Notes: generated by a model from the letters alone, not told the origin. A DNA stretch of 32,138 nt from Minisyncoccota bacterium (GCA_020628915.1 JAHDEI010000001.1:83985-116122); one strand, 5' to 3'. Numbered from the stretch's first letter, positions 1-8,049 are shown. Made by a program: numbers and translations.

Positions 1-670
1 TAACCTCTGGGTGATTATCTTCAATTTGCATTCTGATTTTACATCCGCTTGGAGACGAACATTCGGAATCCCCCGTTTCATAAATCCTGTCAGACCAACT
101 ACCATATGCGGTAGATGAATTTGACCATGGTGTCCAATATGCACCCCCAGAAATCCCCTCAAATTGCATTTCATACTGTACTCGTATTGCATAATCACCT
201 CCTGCCTGACACTGTACCCCAGATCTGATACCACACCCTGGACTAGAGTTACAATGGTCATCTTTACCTGTTTTGTATACAGAATATGGTCCTGTCTGAT
301 AAGTAGTAGTATTGTTTGTATATGGTGTATATTTCTCTGCGGCTGATCCTTTGTCAATTTTGTATTGATATTTAACACGACATTGTGATGCCGGCAAAGA
401 GCAGTTATAGACCTTTAGGTCTGTACCATTTGGCTCATGAACGCTCCTAAAAGAAGACCATTCTGAAGATGTTTTTGTTGGCACAAAATACGTATTTGAG
501 TTTTCACTAATCACAACCCGGCAAGCGCTCCATGCGTCAATTTCATAAGGAGTAATTCCATCAACCCTAAACCCTGTAGCAACGGTGTCAATTGCAAATG
601 CACCTGTTGGAATACTAAACAAAACCAACACAAATACTTTAATAAAGAGTTTATACAAATTCATATTCAT
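1..670 (-). CDS. Secreted Cys-rich protein of unknown function (partial, C-terminus beyond window)
   Basis: An open frame on the minus strand runs from ATG at 670 through base 1 without a stop, so about 223 codons are visible and the C-terminus is missing. The protein begins MNMNLYKLFIKVFVLVLFSI and then has an Ala-Phe-Ala site, a clear Sec signal peptide of about 26 residues. The exported part is rich in Tyr, Ser, Thr and Gly and has about eight spaced cysteines (for example NCSLPASQC and SPGCGIRSGVQC), which suggests disulfides and an extracellular or envelope location. I do not recognise the family. It follows the large S74 protein on the same strand but is separated from it by a terminator and has its own extended -10 promoter, so it is an independent unit. 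There is no Shine-Dalgarno sequence before the ATG. Confidence 0.8.
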   Translation of the reverse strand, partial: MNMNLYKLFIKVFVLVLFSIPTGAFAIDTVATGFRVDGITPYEIDAWSACRVVISENSNTYFVPTKTSSEWSSFRSVHEPNGTDLKVYNCSLPASQCRVKYQYKIDKGSAAEKYTPYTNNTTTYQTGPYSVYKTGKDDHCNSSPGCGIRSGVQCQAGGDYAIRVQYEMQFEGISGGAYWTPWSNSSTAYGSWSDRIYETGDSECSSPSGCKIRMQIEDNHPEV

Positions 671-703
671 AGCCAAAGCAGATAACTATTAATTATTAAA
701 CTG

Positions 704-712
704 ATTGTACCA
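704..712 (-). promoter_or_regulatory. Extended -10 promoter of the 670 gene
   Basis: On the minus strand the sequence reads TGGTACAAT, a TGn plus TACAAT extended -10 box. Transcription should start near 697, leaving a leader of about 27 nt before the ATG at 670. I see no good -35, which extended -10 promoters often lack. Confidence 0.5.
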
Positions 713-735
713 TCTGGATATTAATTGATCTAGAC

Positions 736-760
736 AAAAACGGACATCTCGTCCGTTTTT
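736..760 (-). terminator. Terminator of the S74 protein gene
   Basis: AAAAACGGAC and GTCCGTTTTT form a perfect 10 bp stem around the 5 nt loop ATCTC. On the minus strand the hairpin starts 4 nt after the TAA stop (765-767) of the S74 protein gene and its 3' arm ends in a run of five T. Confidence 0.85.
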
Positions 761-764
761 TACT

Positions 765-3700
765 TTATTGCAAATCTTCAATCATCTTCCGTAACTCATC
801 AATTTCTGCTTGTTGTTGTTTGGTGACTTCAAGAAGTGGTACGACCAACTGGGCATAATCGACTGCTTTATATCCAACGCTGTCTTCGAGCACCAGCTCT
901 GGGAATAACTCTTCAACCTCTTGCGCTATTACACCAAAATCTTGTCCATCTTTTTCATTCCACTCGTATGTATACGTATTTAATTTCAAAATGTCACGAG
1001 CTTTGTCTTTAAATGAGCCTAGGTTTTTCTTAAGCCGCTCGTCTGATGAATAAACAAATGCATTAGCCGTTACGGTTCCAGTAAATTGACCATCCCCAGA
1101 GACATCTAAAGCATCATTTGGTGCTGACACACCAATACCAACCTGTCCTCCTGAAATGTACAGATCTGAAGCAGCATCTAGAACCAGATCTACTCGCGAG
1201 CTTCCGTTACCATATCCTAAGTAGTACCCTCGTGTTCCAGCGTTATTTCTCCCCTCAAAATATCCATACCGAGTATTGCTTGGGTATTGCGCCGAGTGCA
1301 CTGAACCATTATTAGAAATCACACTCTTGGCATCAACTTGAAAGCCTCCATCCGCGCGAATAAGACCAGTCCCAGAATAAAGGTTTTTATTTTGGTATGT
1401 TCTCACCCACGTAGAATCAATCATATACATACCCCCTCCGTGCGTACCATTATACCAACCGGTATTTCCGTACATTCGCACCCACCCACCATTACCATCT
1501 CTGATAGTTCCTGCAGCAGAGTTAATTCCATGTGTGCCCATTGTCAGCGCTTGGGTTGCGGTGTGGTTTCCGAGATTGTCTGAAACACCCGAAGCAATTG
1601 TTGCTGGAGTTATACAGTTTGTTCCGTTTGCTGAACAAAGATTGCGAACCATAATATCTCCCGTTGACACTGAGATACCTCCCGTTCGGTTACCGTTATC
1701 CACAAAACTGATTTGATGCAATTGGCCAGATACTGACCCTCCGTTTCCTTGATATGAATATACTAGACCGTACTGATTACCAAATGTATCAGCAGCAGGG
1801 TCAATGTCATAGGCGTCTCCAATTGACCAAATACCCTGGACTTGTGAGGAACTGTAAGTTCCTGCGATACCGTAACGGTCTGTGATTGTTTGTGTAGGAC
1901 CTACTGTCAAACGAAGTCCGTTGTTTGTTCTAAATTCTGTCCGAGAATCTTTAACGTGTTGGATCGCCCACTGCCCATCACCGTCAAGAAAACCAATATT
2001 ATCTCCCTGCGATGCATATACACGACCATATGTGTCATCTTCTAGGTCACGAAATATTAATTGTGAAATGCCTGAGCTGTTTGAATCAAAATAAATAGCA
2101 GAACCCGCATCTCCATAGATTCTTTGTTGTGAAACACCAAAGAAAATATTTCTACCTCCTTGAATCCGAATACCGTTTCCTCCGAGAATATCAAATAGTT
2201 TTCCGGATGCGAGCGTGTGTACACGTAAATTTCCTTGGTAATTATCAAGCTGAATATTTCCATATGAACCTGAACCCAGCAGACGTACCTCCCCTCCTTC
2301 GTTTGTTCCGTCTTGAGGGTCAATTGAAACGTAACCCGCATTTACACTACCATTGAATGTTGCATCTCCTGTTGCTCCGTACACTCGTGCAGATACACCC
2401 GTAGCTCCATTACCAAAAAGGACATCTTTTCCTGAATAATAGTTAAGATAAATATGGTCGTTATTTCCTCCCGTTCCAAGAGATGAATCAATATGTAGAT
2501 TTCCATTTGTTGTTCGCAATCGCGAATATGCGCCCGCTGTTGTCCCCCACAGATTAAGATCTCGTCCTGTTGTTTGGTTACCTATAGCAACATTTCCTCC
2601 GTTGTAAATTGCTGTCGTTCCGCTTAGCGTCCACAGCCCACCTAGCCCGCCTGCTGCTACACAGTTTGCTCCGTTTTGGTCACAATATTGCGATGCCCCG
2701 ACAGCCCCTTCAACATCCAAAGTTAGTGAGGCATCTGGTGTTGTGTCGTTAATACCAACCGATCCATCACGCTCAATAGTAAAGGCTGGTGACCCCCCGT
2801 CTGATGAAGCTGCTGGACGAATCTTGAAAGGATGTCCCGTTTGAGATCCGTCTACACCCGATGCCCAGTAAGTCAGCACCCCACCTGTCTGGTTTGTTCT
2901 ATAGTACGTATAGGCATCTAAATTGTCCCCAGCACTAGTACTGATTTGTAAACGTGAGTTTTTCCCATTACCCCAGATCGTTGCTGAGTTTGAGCCCGTA
3001 CCCTTTTCAACCCTCAAGAGCTCCTCGTTATTCGCATAAATCCTTGTTAATGGTGTCGTCGCGCCAGGACTAGTTCTAAATGCCCAGTGTCCGTTACCAT
3101 CAAGAAGTCCAAAGTTAGGTGAGCCTGTACCGTTTTTATCACCCCATACTGTTCCAAGCTCCGTATTATCTGATCGACGAAGCACGATACCAGAATACCG
3201 AGCATGGTTTGAATCAAAGTAAAGTTCATCAGAACCGTCTCCGTAAAGATTCTGGCCTGTTTCTGACGTATTAAAATAAATATGCCGAGAACCAGTAACG
3301 ATAGATCCACCAGATCTAATATATCCAGAGGCATATACTGGACCATTACCATATAGTGTCCATCCATTACCATGGCCTAAAATACCGTAAACTGCAGCAT
3401 TATGATTGTACCCCAATACACCTCCATGCGGAGCAGAAAACGTTCGACCAACAATTCCATAGTTTTGAGACGCGTGCCCATATACTCCATAAGACGTACC
3501 TGTTGTTCCTGCATCAATTACCGCAGAAGGTCCCGTATGCCTTGCTACCGTTGTTCCAGTTGGATAAGTTATTTGATAATTACCATCCGTGTCACAGCCC
3601 CCTTCGCAACCTGCCCCAATCCAACCCTCAACTGCAACATTACCTGCGTGTCTAATATATGAACTATGGTCTGTCCATAATCCAGCATTATTAATATTTG

Positions 3701-5648
3701 TTGCGTCTAGACAGTTTGCTCCGGCCTCGTCACAGTACTCAATCGCTGCGATCTTACCGTTAACATCCAAAAGCGATCCGCCATCAAGCGTAGAGTCTCC
3801 AATACCAATACCTCCACCTGAGACGTAAAACAGATCATTTCCGTCTTCTAGAGCCATGTTAATGTAGTTTCCGGGTGACCCATATCCTAAATAAAATCCT
3901 CGAGTACCATCCCCTTTACGTCCTTGGAAATACCCGTAACGAGTGTTGTCATTCCATTCTGCCGTATGAGTTCGTCCTCCAAAAGCATCTAATACTTGCT
4001 TCCCGTCAATCGTAAGACCTCCATTCGCCTGTATTGCCTGATCCACAGTAAGATCTCCCCGTACTGTTACCTCTGGGTTGGTCCCAGAGCCTCCAGTATT
4101 ACCAAGATACACTCGTCCAGCTGAATAGTCATACCATATAACGTTTGAAACCGTCCCTTTGTCAGAATCACGGACATTAAAATCAGCATCGGTCACGTCT
4201 GTGTAAATATACAATCCTTGATTAAAGTTTGCATAATTTACACGTTGATCAAGTTTGGTTACGTTGTTGATTTTAAAGTAGTTTGCCACGTCTTTTGTGT
4301 GTTGGAAGGCCCATTGAGCATCTCCATCCAAGAACCCAATATTATCTCCTGTTGATCCATATACTCGACCGTATTCATCCCCAGCGTTATTAAAAAGTCG
4401 CAAACCTGAAACCGTAGCGTTATTTGAATCAAATCTCGTATATGCAGCAGATCCCCAATTAATTCTTTGTCCTGCTCCAGCAAATAGATCTCCTCCTCCA
4501 ATTCGAATATCGCCCACTGTATCAAGAGACGCTGATGGATTTGAGATTCCAATACCAACCTCGCCTGCTGGTCTATATACGTCTGCACCATTTACCGTCC
4601 ATAACTGGCTACCTAAAGAGCCTGCTGCTATACAATTTGCACCGTCGCCGTCACAATACTCTGTTGCACCTACTTTTCCACCCACATCAAGCCTCAAATC
4701 AGAATTAGGTGCAGTCTCGCCTATCCCCACCCTTCCATTACCCCGAACAATAGAAATTGCAGGCGTACCCCATGAGCCCCAGTATCTGTCGAGATGAAGC
4801 GTTGTATTGTCATTACTTAGTCTGAAACCAAAGAGCCCAGTATTTCCGCTCGAGAATTGAAGTTTTTGATTAGTTCCTGGTGTGTCAGATCGCACGGTTG
4901 TTGCAGAAAGATCCAATTGAGCTTTTGGAATTGCAGCTGATCCAATACCTACACTTCCTGTCTCTCGATATACATTCCCTGCATTTTCTAGCCAGAATCC
5001 AACGTTTGCTGGAGGAGTCGTACTAGATGTAACCACATCTGCAGGATCAAAACAGTTCGCTGCTGTTTCGTCACAATATAGTTGTGCTCCTACATTACCT
5101 TCAACATCCAACATCAATCCTGCGGTTGGATTTGTGCCACCAATAATCAAATTCCCCGCTGAGTTTAAAACGGCACGCGCCGTGTCCGAAGTCCAAAATT
5201 GTATACCTGCCGCTTCCCTGTTTCTTAAATAAAGAGTATTTTGTCCCAATTGTAGCCAAGAGCCATCTTGAGCAGTATATCCAGTAGCTGTATTGGCTAG
5301 CCTCACGACAGCAATGTTATCCTGTGCCTCAATATCAATATCGTATGCTGGTGTTCCACCCCCAATTGACAGAAATCCATCTAAAATAGTACCCCCATTG
5401 ACCACCAGTGAACCCAAAGAAAGACCCCCTGCCTTTACCTGAGAGGTTGCCGAGTCGTTGATTGGGGGCGCAACGTTGTTAGTTGGAGGAGCCCCAGTTG
5501 GGTTTGACCATTGTGCAGAAACAATAGAAAATCCTGAAAATAGTGCAAAAGAAACAATAGCTAGAGAGCCCAAGAGAGCCTTAATGGTTCGTTGTAACAA
5601 AGTAATCATAATAAACAAAGCATTACGTGTGTAATTTGTCTTCATCAT
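765..5648 (-). CDS. Giant secreted tail-fibre-like protein with C-terminal S74 (endosialidase chaperone) domain
   Basis: About 1627 aa from the ATG at 5648. A longer frame opens at a TTG at 5729, but it would translate the hairpin at 5698-5720 into a basic tail ahead of the signal peptide, so I prefer 5648 (5645 and 5609 remain possible). A hydrophobic stretch ending FSIVSAQ is the likely signal peptide. The body is made of Gly/Asn/Asp-rich repeats typical of trimeric beta-structured fibres: motifs such as SVGIG or RVGIG followed by LDVEG, and YCD..GANC cysteine pairs near nt 5070, 4650, 3730, 2670 and 1625. A GDNIGFLDGD.QWA block recurs. The last ~95 residues, starting at YSSDERLKKN, match the intramolecular chaperone of endosialidase and phage tail fibres (peptidase S74). 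In that family the domain trimerises the fibre and then cuts itself off at a Ser. The C-terminal tail is coiled coil. It is probably a surface adhesin, perhaps for host attachment; that role is inference. Confidence 0.85.
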   Translation of the reverse strand: MMKTNYTRNALFIMITLLQRTIKALLGSLAIVSFALFSGFSIVSAQWSNPTGAPPTNNVAPPINDSATSQVKAGGLSLGSLVVNGGTILDGFLSIGGGTPAYDIDIEAQDNIAVVRLANTATGYTAQDGSWLQLGQNTLYLRNREAAGIQFWTSDTARAVLNSAGNLIIGGTNPTAGLMLDVEGNVGAQLYCDETAANCFDPADVVTSSTTPPANVGFWLENAGNVYRETGSVGIGSAAIPKAQLDLSATTVRSDTPGTNQKLQFSSGNTGLFGFRLSNDNTTLHLDRYWGSWGTPAISIVRGNGRVGIGETAPNSDLRLDVGGKVGATEYCDGDGANCIAAGSLGSQLWTVNGADVYRPAGEVGIGISNPSASLDTVGDIRIGGGDLFAGAGQRINWGSAAYTRFDSNNATVSGLRLFNNAGDEYGRVYGSTGDNIGFLDGDAQWAFQHTKDVANYFKINNVTKLDQRVNYANFNQGLYIYTDVTDADFNVRDSDKGTVSNVIWYDYSAGRVYLGNTGGSGTNPEVTVRGDLTVDQAIQANGGLTIDGKQVLDAFGGRTHTAEWNDNTRYGYFQGRKGDGTRGFYLGYGSPGNYINMALEDGNDLFYVSGGGIGIGDSTLDGGSLLDVNGKIAAIEYCDEAGANCLDATNINNAGLWTDHSSYIRHAGNVAVEGWIGAGCEGGCDTDGNYQITYPTGTTVARHTGPSAVIDAGTTGTSYGVYGHASQNYGIVGRTFSAPHGGVLGYNHNAAVYGILGHGNGWTLYGNGPVYASGYIRSGGSIVTGSRHIYFNTSETGQNLYGDGSDELYFDSNHARYSGIVLRRSDNTELGTVWGDKNGTGSPNFGLLDGNGHWAFRTSPGATTPLTRIYANNEELLRVEKGTGSNSATIWGNGKNSRLQISTSAGDNLDAYTYYRTNQTGGVLTYWASGVDGSQTGHPFKIRPAASSDGGSPAFTIERDGSVGINDTTPDASLTLDVEGAVGASQYCDQNGANCVAAGGLGGLWTLSGTTAIYNGGNVAIGNQTTGRDLNLWGTTAGAYSRLRTTNGNLHIDSSLGTGGNNDHIYLNYYSGKDVLFGNGATGVSARVYGATGDATFNGSVNAGYVSIDPQDGTNEGGEVRLLGSGSYGNIQLDNYQGNLRVHTLASGKLFDILGGNGIRIQGGRNIFFGVSQQRIYGDAGSAIYFDSNSSGISQLIFRDLEDDTYGRVYASQGDNIGFLDGDGQWAIQHVKDSRTEFRTNNGLRLTVGPTQTITDRYGIAGTYSSSQVQGIWSIGDAYDIDPAADTFGNQYGLVYSYQGNGGSVSGQLHQISFVDNGNRTGGISVSTGDIMVRNLCSANGTNCITPATIASGVSDNLGNHTATQALTMGTHGINSAAGTIRDGNGGWVRMYGNTGWYNGTHGGGMYMIDSTWVRTYQNKNLYSGTGLIRADGGFQVDAKSVISNNGSVHSAQYPSNTRYGYFEGRNNAGTRGYYLGYGNGSSRVDLVLDAASDLYISGGQVGIGVSAPNDALDVSGDGQFTGTVTANAFVYSSDERLKKNLGSFKDKARDILKLNTYTYEWNEKDGQDFGVIAQEVEELFPELVLEDSVGYKAVDYAQLVVPLLEVTKQQQAEIDELRKMIEDLQ

Positions 5649-5697
5649 ACGACGTTTCGGAGCCTTTTGCAATTTAATATGTAGATTGTTTTTGGGT

Positions 5698-5720
5698 AGG
5701 GTGCGCCGTAGGCGCACCCT
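5698..5720. repeat. Perfect 10 bp inverted repeat with 3 nt loop
   Basis: AGGGTGCGCC, loop GTA, GGCGCACCCT. It lies between the divergent S74 and nusA genes, directly upstream of the nusA -35 box and in the presumed 5' leader of the S74 gene. There is no T-run after it on either strand, so it is not an ordinary terminator. The same geometry (10 bp arms, TAC/GTA loop) occurs at 21903-21925. Confidence 0.6.
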
Positions 5721-5747
5721 TGAATTCAATTATGGATTTGATATACT
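5720..5747 (+). promoter_or_regulatory. nusA promoter
   Basis: TTGAAT (5720-5725), a 16 bp spacer and TATACT (5742-5747), with the extended -10 dinucleotide TG at 5739-5740. Transcription would start near 5754, giving a leader of about 90 nt before the preferred nusA start. Confidence 0.6.
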
Positions 5748-5842
5748 CCTCTTGATGATACGTTCGCCATATGGCGGGCGTTTCTCTTTATCAAAACGTC
5801 TCGTTCTCTTGGGAACCTGACTACATAACAATTAAATATAGT

Positions 5843-7201
5843 ATGTTTGATTTAAAACAAATAAACCTAGTTCTTGCTCAACTAGAAGAAGAAAAAGGGG
5901 TTAAAAAAGAGCAAATTATCGAAGCAATTGAGTTCGCGCTTGCTTCTGCGTACAAAAAAGAGTTTGGAAAGAAAGGACAGATGATCACATCAAGGTTCAG
6001 TCTGGATTCTGGGGCAACAGAATTCTTTCAAATTAAGACTGTGGTAGACCCAGAAATGGTCCTTATGCTCGAAGAAGACGAGCCTATGCCAAATCAAGAT
6101 GATATCGCAGAAGAAGAACGAAAAGTACGACACAACCCGGAACAACACATGTTCCCTGAGCAAGCACGCCTGATTAAAGCAGACGCACAAGTCGGAGACG
6201 AACTTGTCTTCCCTCTTGAAAACAAGACCGATTTTGGGCGAATTGCAGCAATGACAGCAAAACAAGTAATCATTCAAAAAATTCGTGAAGCAGAAAAAGG
6301 GTTCCTTTCAGAAAAATTTGGAGGACGCCAAGGAGAAATTGTCCAAGGAACTGTCCAGCGCGTTGAGCGAGGAAATATTTTTGTTGACCTAGGAAAAGCA
6401 GAAGGAACAATTCCTTTTGGAGAACAAATTCGTTCAGAAAGATACAAGACTGGAGACCGAATCTCAGGATACCTCTATTCTGTAGATGATGGAGGGCGTG
6501 GTGTATTTCTGCGGCTGTCTCGGACTCATCCAGAATTTTTGCGTCGTCTATTCGAACGAGAGGTTCCGGAACTAACTGACGGAGCTATTGAAATCAAAGG
6601 AATCGCGCGTGAACCAGGATTCAGATCTAAAGTTGCCGTTGTGTCTCACAACGAAGAAGTAGACCCGATTGGAGCCTTGGTAGGACAAAATGGATCCCGC
6701 GTACAGACTGTAACCTCAGAATTGTCAGGAGAACGAATTGATATTATCGAATGGTCAGAAGACACAGATGACTTTATCAGGCAAGCACTTTCCCCTGCTG
6801 AGATTTTGAATGTGGAAATTACAGAAACTGACGAAGAGCGAATCGCAAAAGTACAAGTTGCTGAAGACCAATTCTCTCTTGCAATTGGACGTGGTGGACA
6901 AAATGTTCGTCTCGCAGCAAGACTTACTGGATTCAAGATCGACATTGAACAACTAGACGCTGAAGGTAACGTTATTGATCCAGAAGAGCGGAAGAAGAGA
7001 CTAGAAGAAGAACGTGCCGCTGCAGCAGAATCCAAAGAGGCAGAAGCAGTAGGAACGAACGAAGAACAAACGCCTGAGGAAAATACAGAAGAGACTCCGG
7101 AAGAAGCTACAGAAACAACTAACGCACCAGAGGATGTATCGGAAGAAACCGACGAAGAAGCACCCAAGGCGGATGAAGAATCTCCAGAAGAAAAAGAATA
7201 G
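5843..7201 (+). CDS. nusA: Transcription termination/antitermination factor NusA
   Basis: NusA binds RNA polymerase and nascent RNA and tunes pausing, termination and antitermination. From ATG 5843 the protein is 452 aa. The frame opens at 5771, but the first 24 codons resemble nothing, while MFDLKQINLVLAQLEEEKGV matches the usual NusA N-terminus. Visible domains: the N-terminal polymerase-binding domain (1-155), an S1 domain (about 163-228, GEIVQGTVQRVERGNIFVDL), KH1 (about 230-306, with DPIGALVGQNGSRVQ and ERIDIIEW) and KH2 (about 307-375, with LAIGRGGQNVRLAARLTGFK). Residues after about 380 form a long Glu/Ala/Thr-rich acidic tail. It has its own promoter and a strong terminator, with no rimP or infB neighbour, so it is monocistronic here, unlike the usual nusA operon. 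There is no SD before the start. Confidence 0.95.
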   Translation: MFDLKQINLVLAQLEEEKGVKKEQIIEAIEFALASAYKKEFGKKGQMITSRFSLDSGATEFFQIKTVVDPEMVLMLEEDEPMPNQDDIAEEERKVRHNPEQHMFPEQARLIKADAQVGDELVFPLENKTDFGRIAAMTAKQVIIQKIREAEKGFLSEKFGGRQGEIVQGTVQRVERGNIFVDLGKAEGTIPFGEQIRSERYKTGDRISGYLYSVDDGGRGVFLRLSRTHPEFLRRLFEREVPELTDGAIEIKGIAREPGFRSKVAVVSHNEEVDPIGALVGQNGSRVQTVTSELSGERIDIIEWSEDTDDFIRQALSPAEILNVEITETDEERIAKVQVAEDQFSLAIGRGGQNVRLAARLTGFKIDIEQLDAEGNVIDPEERKKRLEEERAAAAESKEAEAVGTNEEQTPEENTEETPEEATETTNAPEDVSEETDEEAPKADEESPEEKE

Positions 7202-7211
7202 AAACCAAATA

Positions 7212-7245
7212 CAACACAAAAAGCGCCAAGGCGCTTTTTGTGTTG
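7212..7245 (+). terminator. nusA terminator
   Basis: A perfect 15 bp inverted repeat (CAACACAAAAAGCGC and GCGCTTTTTGTGTTG) around CAAG begins 10 nt after the nusA stop. The A and T tracts lie inside the arms, so it can act on both strands. The -35 box of the next RNA unit starts 2 nt later. Confidence 0.9.
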
Positions 7246-7246
7246 A

Positions 7247-7274
7247 TTGACAAATATATACATGTCTGTAAAAT
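7247..7274 (+). promoter_or_regulatory. Promoter of ncRNA 1
   Basis: TTGACA (7247-7252), 16 bp, TAAAAT (7269-7274). Predicted start near 7281. Confidence 0.75.
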
Positions 7275-7280
7275 ACTCGA

Positions 7281-7502
7281 TTAGGTCACACAGGAGAGAC
7301 GCCTATGATTGTAGTGTAATGGAGTAAGCACCATAAACGCTATAACCAAAAGATTCGGGGAAAACGGCTTATGAAATGGATCTAACCCTTCGGGGTATGT
7401 ACGTTATTCAAGAGTTGCAGGACTCAATGACTAAAACCTGTAGAACAAAATTCAACCACGGCTCACCTGCCCATTTGCGGACGGTGAGCCTTTTTCTTTT
7501 TT
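7281..7502 (+). ncRNA. Candidate structured ncRNA 1 with H-type pseudoknot
   Basis: A gene-free unit of about 220 nt with its own consensus promoter and terminator. It has no convincing ORF and no tRNA, tmRNA, RNase P or SRP signature that I can see. Visible structure: a two-part hairpin (TAGTGT with ACGCTA outside, ATGG with CCAT inside) within 7309-7344; an ACCC-UUCG-GGGU hairpin within a module (7365-7411) that recurs in ncRNA 2; and an H-type pseudoknot in which GAGT (7412-7415) pairs with ACTC (7422-7425) while the loop TGCAGG (7416-7421) pairs with CCTGTA (7437-7442). It ends in the hairpin GGCTCACC (7460-7467) with GGTGAGCC (7483-7490) and the run TTTTTCTTTTTT. The family is unknown to me. 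Confidence 0.65.
7460..7502 (+). terminator. Terminator of ncRNA 1
   Basis: A perfect 8 bp stem, GGCTCACC with GGTGAGCC, and a 15 nt loop, followed by TTTTTCTTTTTT. The next -35 box starts at 7510. Confidence 0.85.
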
Positions 7503-7509
7503 ATAAGAC

Positions 7510-7537
7510 TTGACATTATATATATAATGTGTATAAT
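7510..7537 (+). promoter_or_regulatory. Promoter of ncRNA 2
   Basis: Perfect TTGACA (7510-7515) and TATAAT (7532-7537) with a 16 bp AT-rich spacer. Start expected near 7544. Confidence 0.85.
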
Positions 7538-7543
7538 GATATT

Positions 7544-8014
7544 ATCACTTTTAGGTGCGCGGATACATTTCGCTCGAACATGCGAGCTTGCACCCAAATT
7601 TGAAGTATCGCCGGAAGGTATGATACGACATTGATCTTTCATAGGTTAGTGTGAGGAATCCAATAAAAAAGGATACAAAATTCTCGCACAACGATGTTAC
7701 AAGTGTGAGAATCAACCCAGCCAGGCCGTCAAGAGGAGGACGTATGATCTGGACTTAGCCCTTCGGGGCATATGATTCAACCCAAAAGTCGACCAACATA
7801 TAGTCGCAACCTTATCTAGCAACATCTAGCCGAAAATAGGGGCCCAATATTTTGCCCCATTATATTGTCGCAACAATTTTCGTTGACCTGCCAGAGAGCC
7901 GCTTGCCGCTCGATCTTCGATAGACCTACCGGGGCAGCCAACTAAAAAATTTGTGATACATGAAAAAAAGGGACCCAGCCAGTACGCATTGCCGAGGCGG
8001 GTCCATTTTCATTT
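7544..8014 (+). ncRNA. Candidate large structured ncRNA 2 (about 470 nt) with alternative hairpins
   Basis: A gene-free unit with a perfect promoter and a 3' hairpin. Elements seen in order: an outer stem GGTGC/GCACC holding CTCG-aacatg-CGAG; GTATC-gCC-ggaa-GG-GATAC; then GTGTGAG (7649-7655), ATTCTCGCAC (7680-7689) and GTGTGAGAAT (7703-7712), where the middle strand can pair with either flank; a module (7738-7780) with GCCC-UUCG-GGGC that aligns with ncRNA 1; a GGGGC/GCCCC hairpin near 7840; and a GTTG.CCTGCC/GGGGCAG.CAAC helix near 7885-7951. The 8-mer GTCGCAAC occurs twice (about 7803 and 7867). It is long for a regulatory sRNA. I found no RNase P (GAGGAAAGUCC), tmRNA or SRP core motifs. 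Function unknown. Confidence 0.65.
7970..8014 (+). terminator. Probable terminator of ncRNA 2
   Basis: GGACCC (7971-7976) pairs with GGGTCC (7999-8004) around a 22 nt loop, followed by ATTTTCATTT. The T-tract is interrupted, so termination may be partial. Confidence 0.6.
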
Positions 8015-8040
8015 ACAAGATTTTTTCGTATAAACCTTTT

Positions 8041-8049
8041 TGTTATAAT
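8041..8049 (+). promoter_or_regulatory. Extended -10 promoter of ppa
   Basis: TGTTATAAT, an extended -10 box with only a T-rich -35 region. The predicted start near 8056 leaves a leader of about 19 nt with no SD. Confidence 0.7.

Noticed and set aside
765-5648. Prophage origin for the S74 fibre gene
   Set aside because: No other phage structural, lysis or integration genes are nearby, and a signal peptide is present, which phage tail fibres lack.
5771-5842. ATG 5771 as nusA start
   Set aside because: The extra 24 residues do not resemble NusA, while the family N-terminus begins at 5843.
6646-7263. A 205-codon Ser-rich open frame antisense to the nusA end
   Set aside because: It mirrors the Glu/Ala-rich acidic tail codons of nusA and crosses the nusA terminator. 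It is a compositional shadow.
7544-8014. Possible RNase P RNA, tmRNA or SRP RNA
   Set aside because: Core motifs (GAGGAAAGUCC; the tRNA-like ends of tmRNA; the CCGGAA tip with AGCAGCC of SRP) are not present. The short CCGGAAGG near 7613 lacks the SRP flanks.
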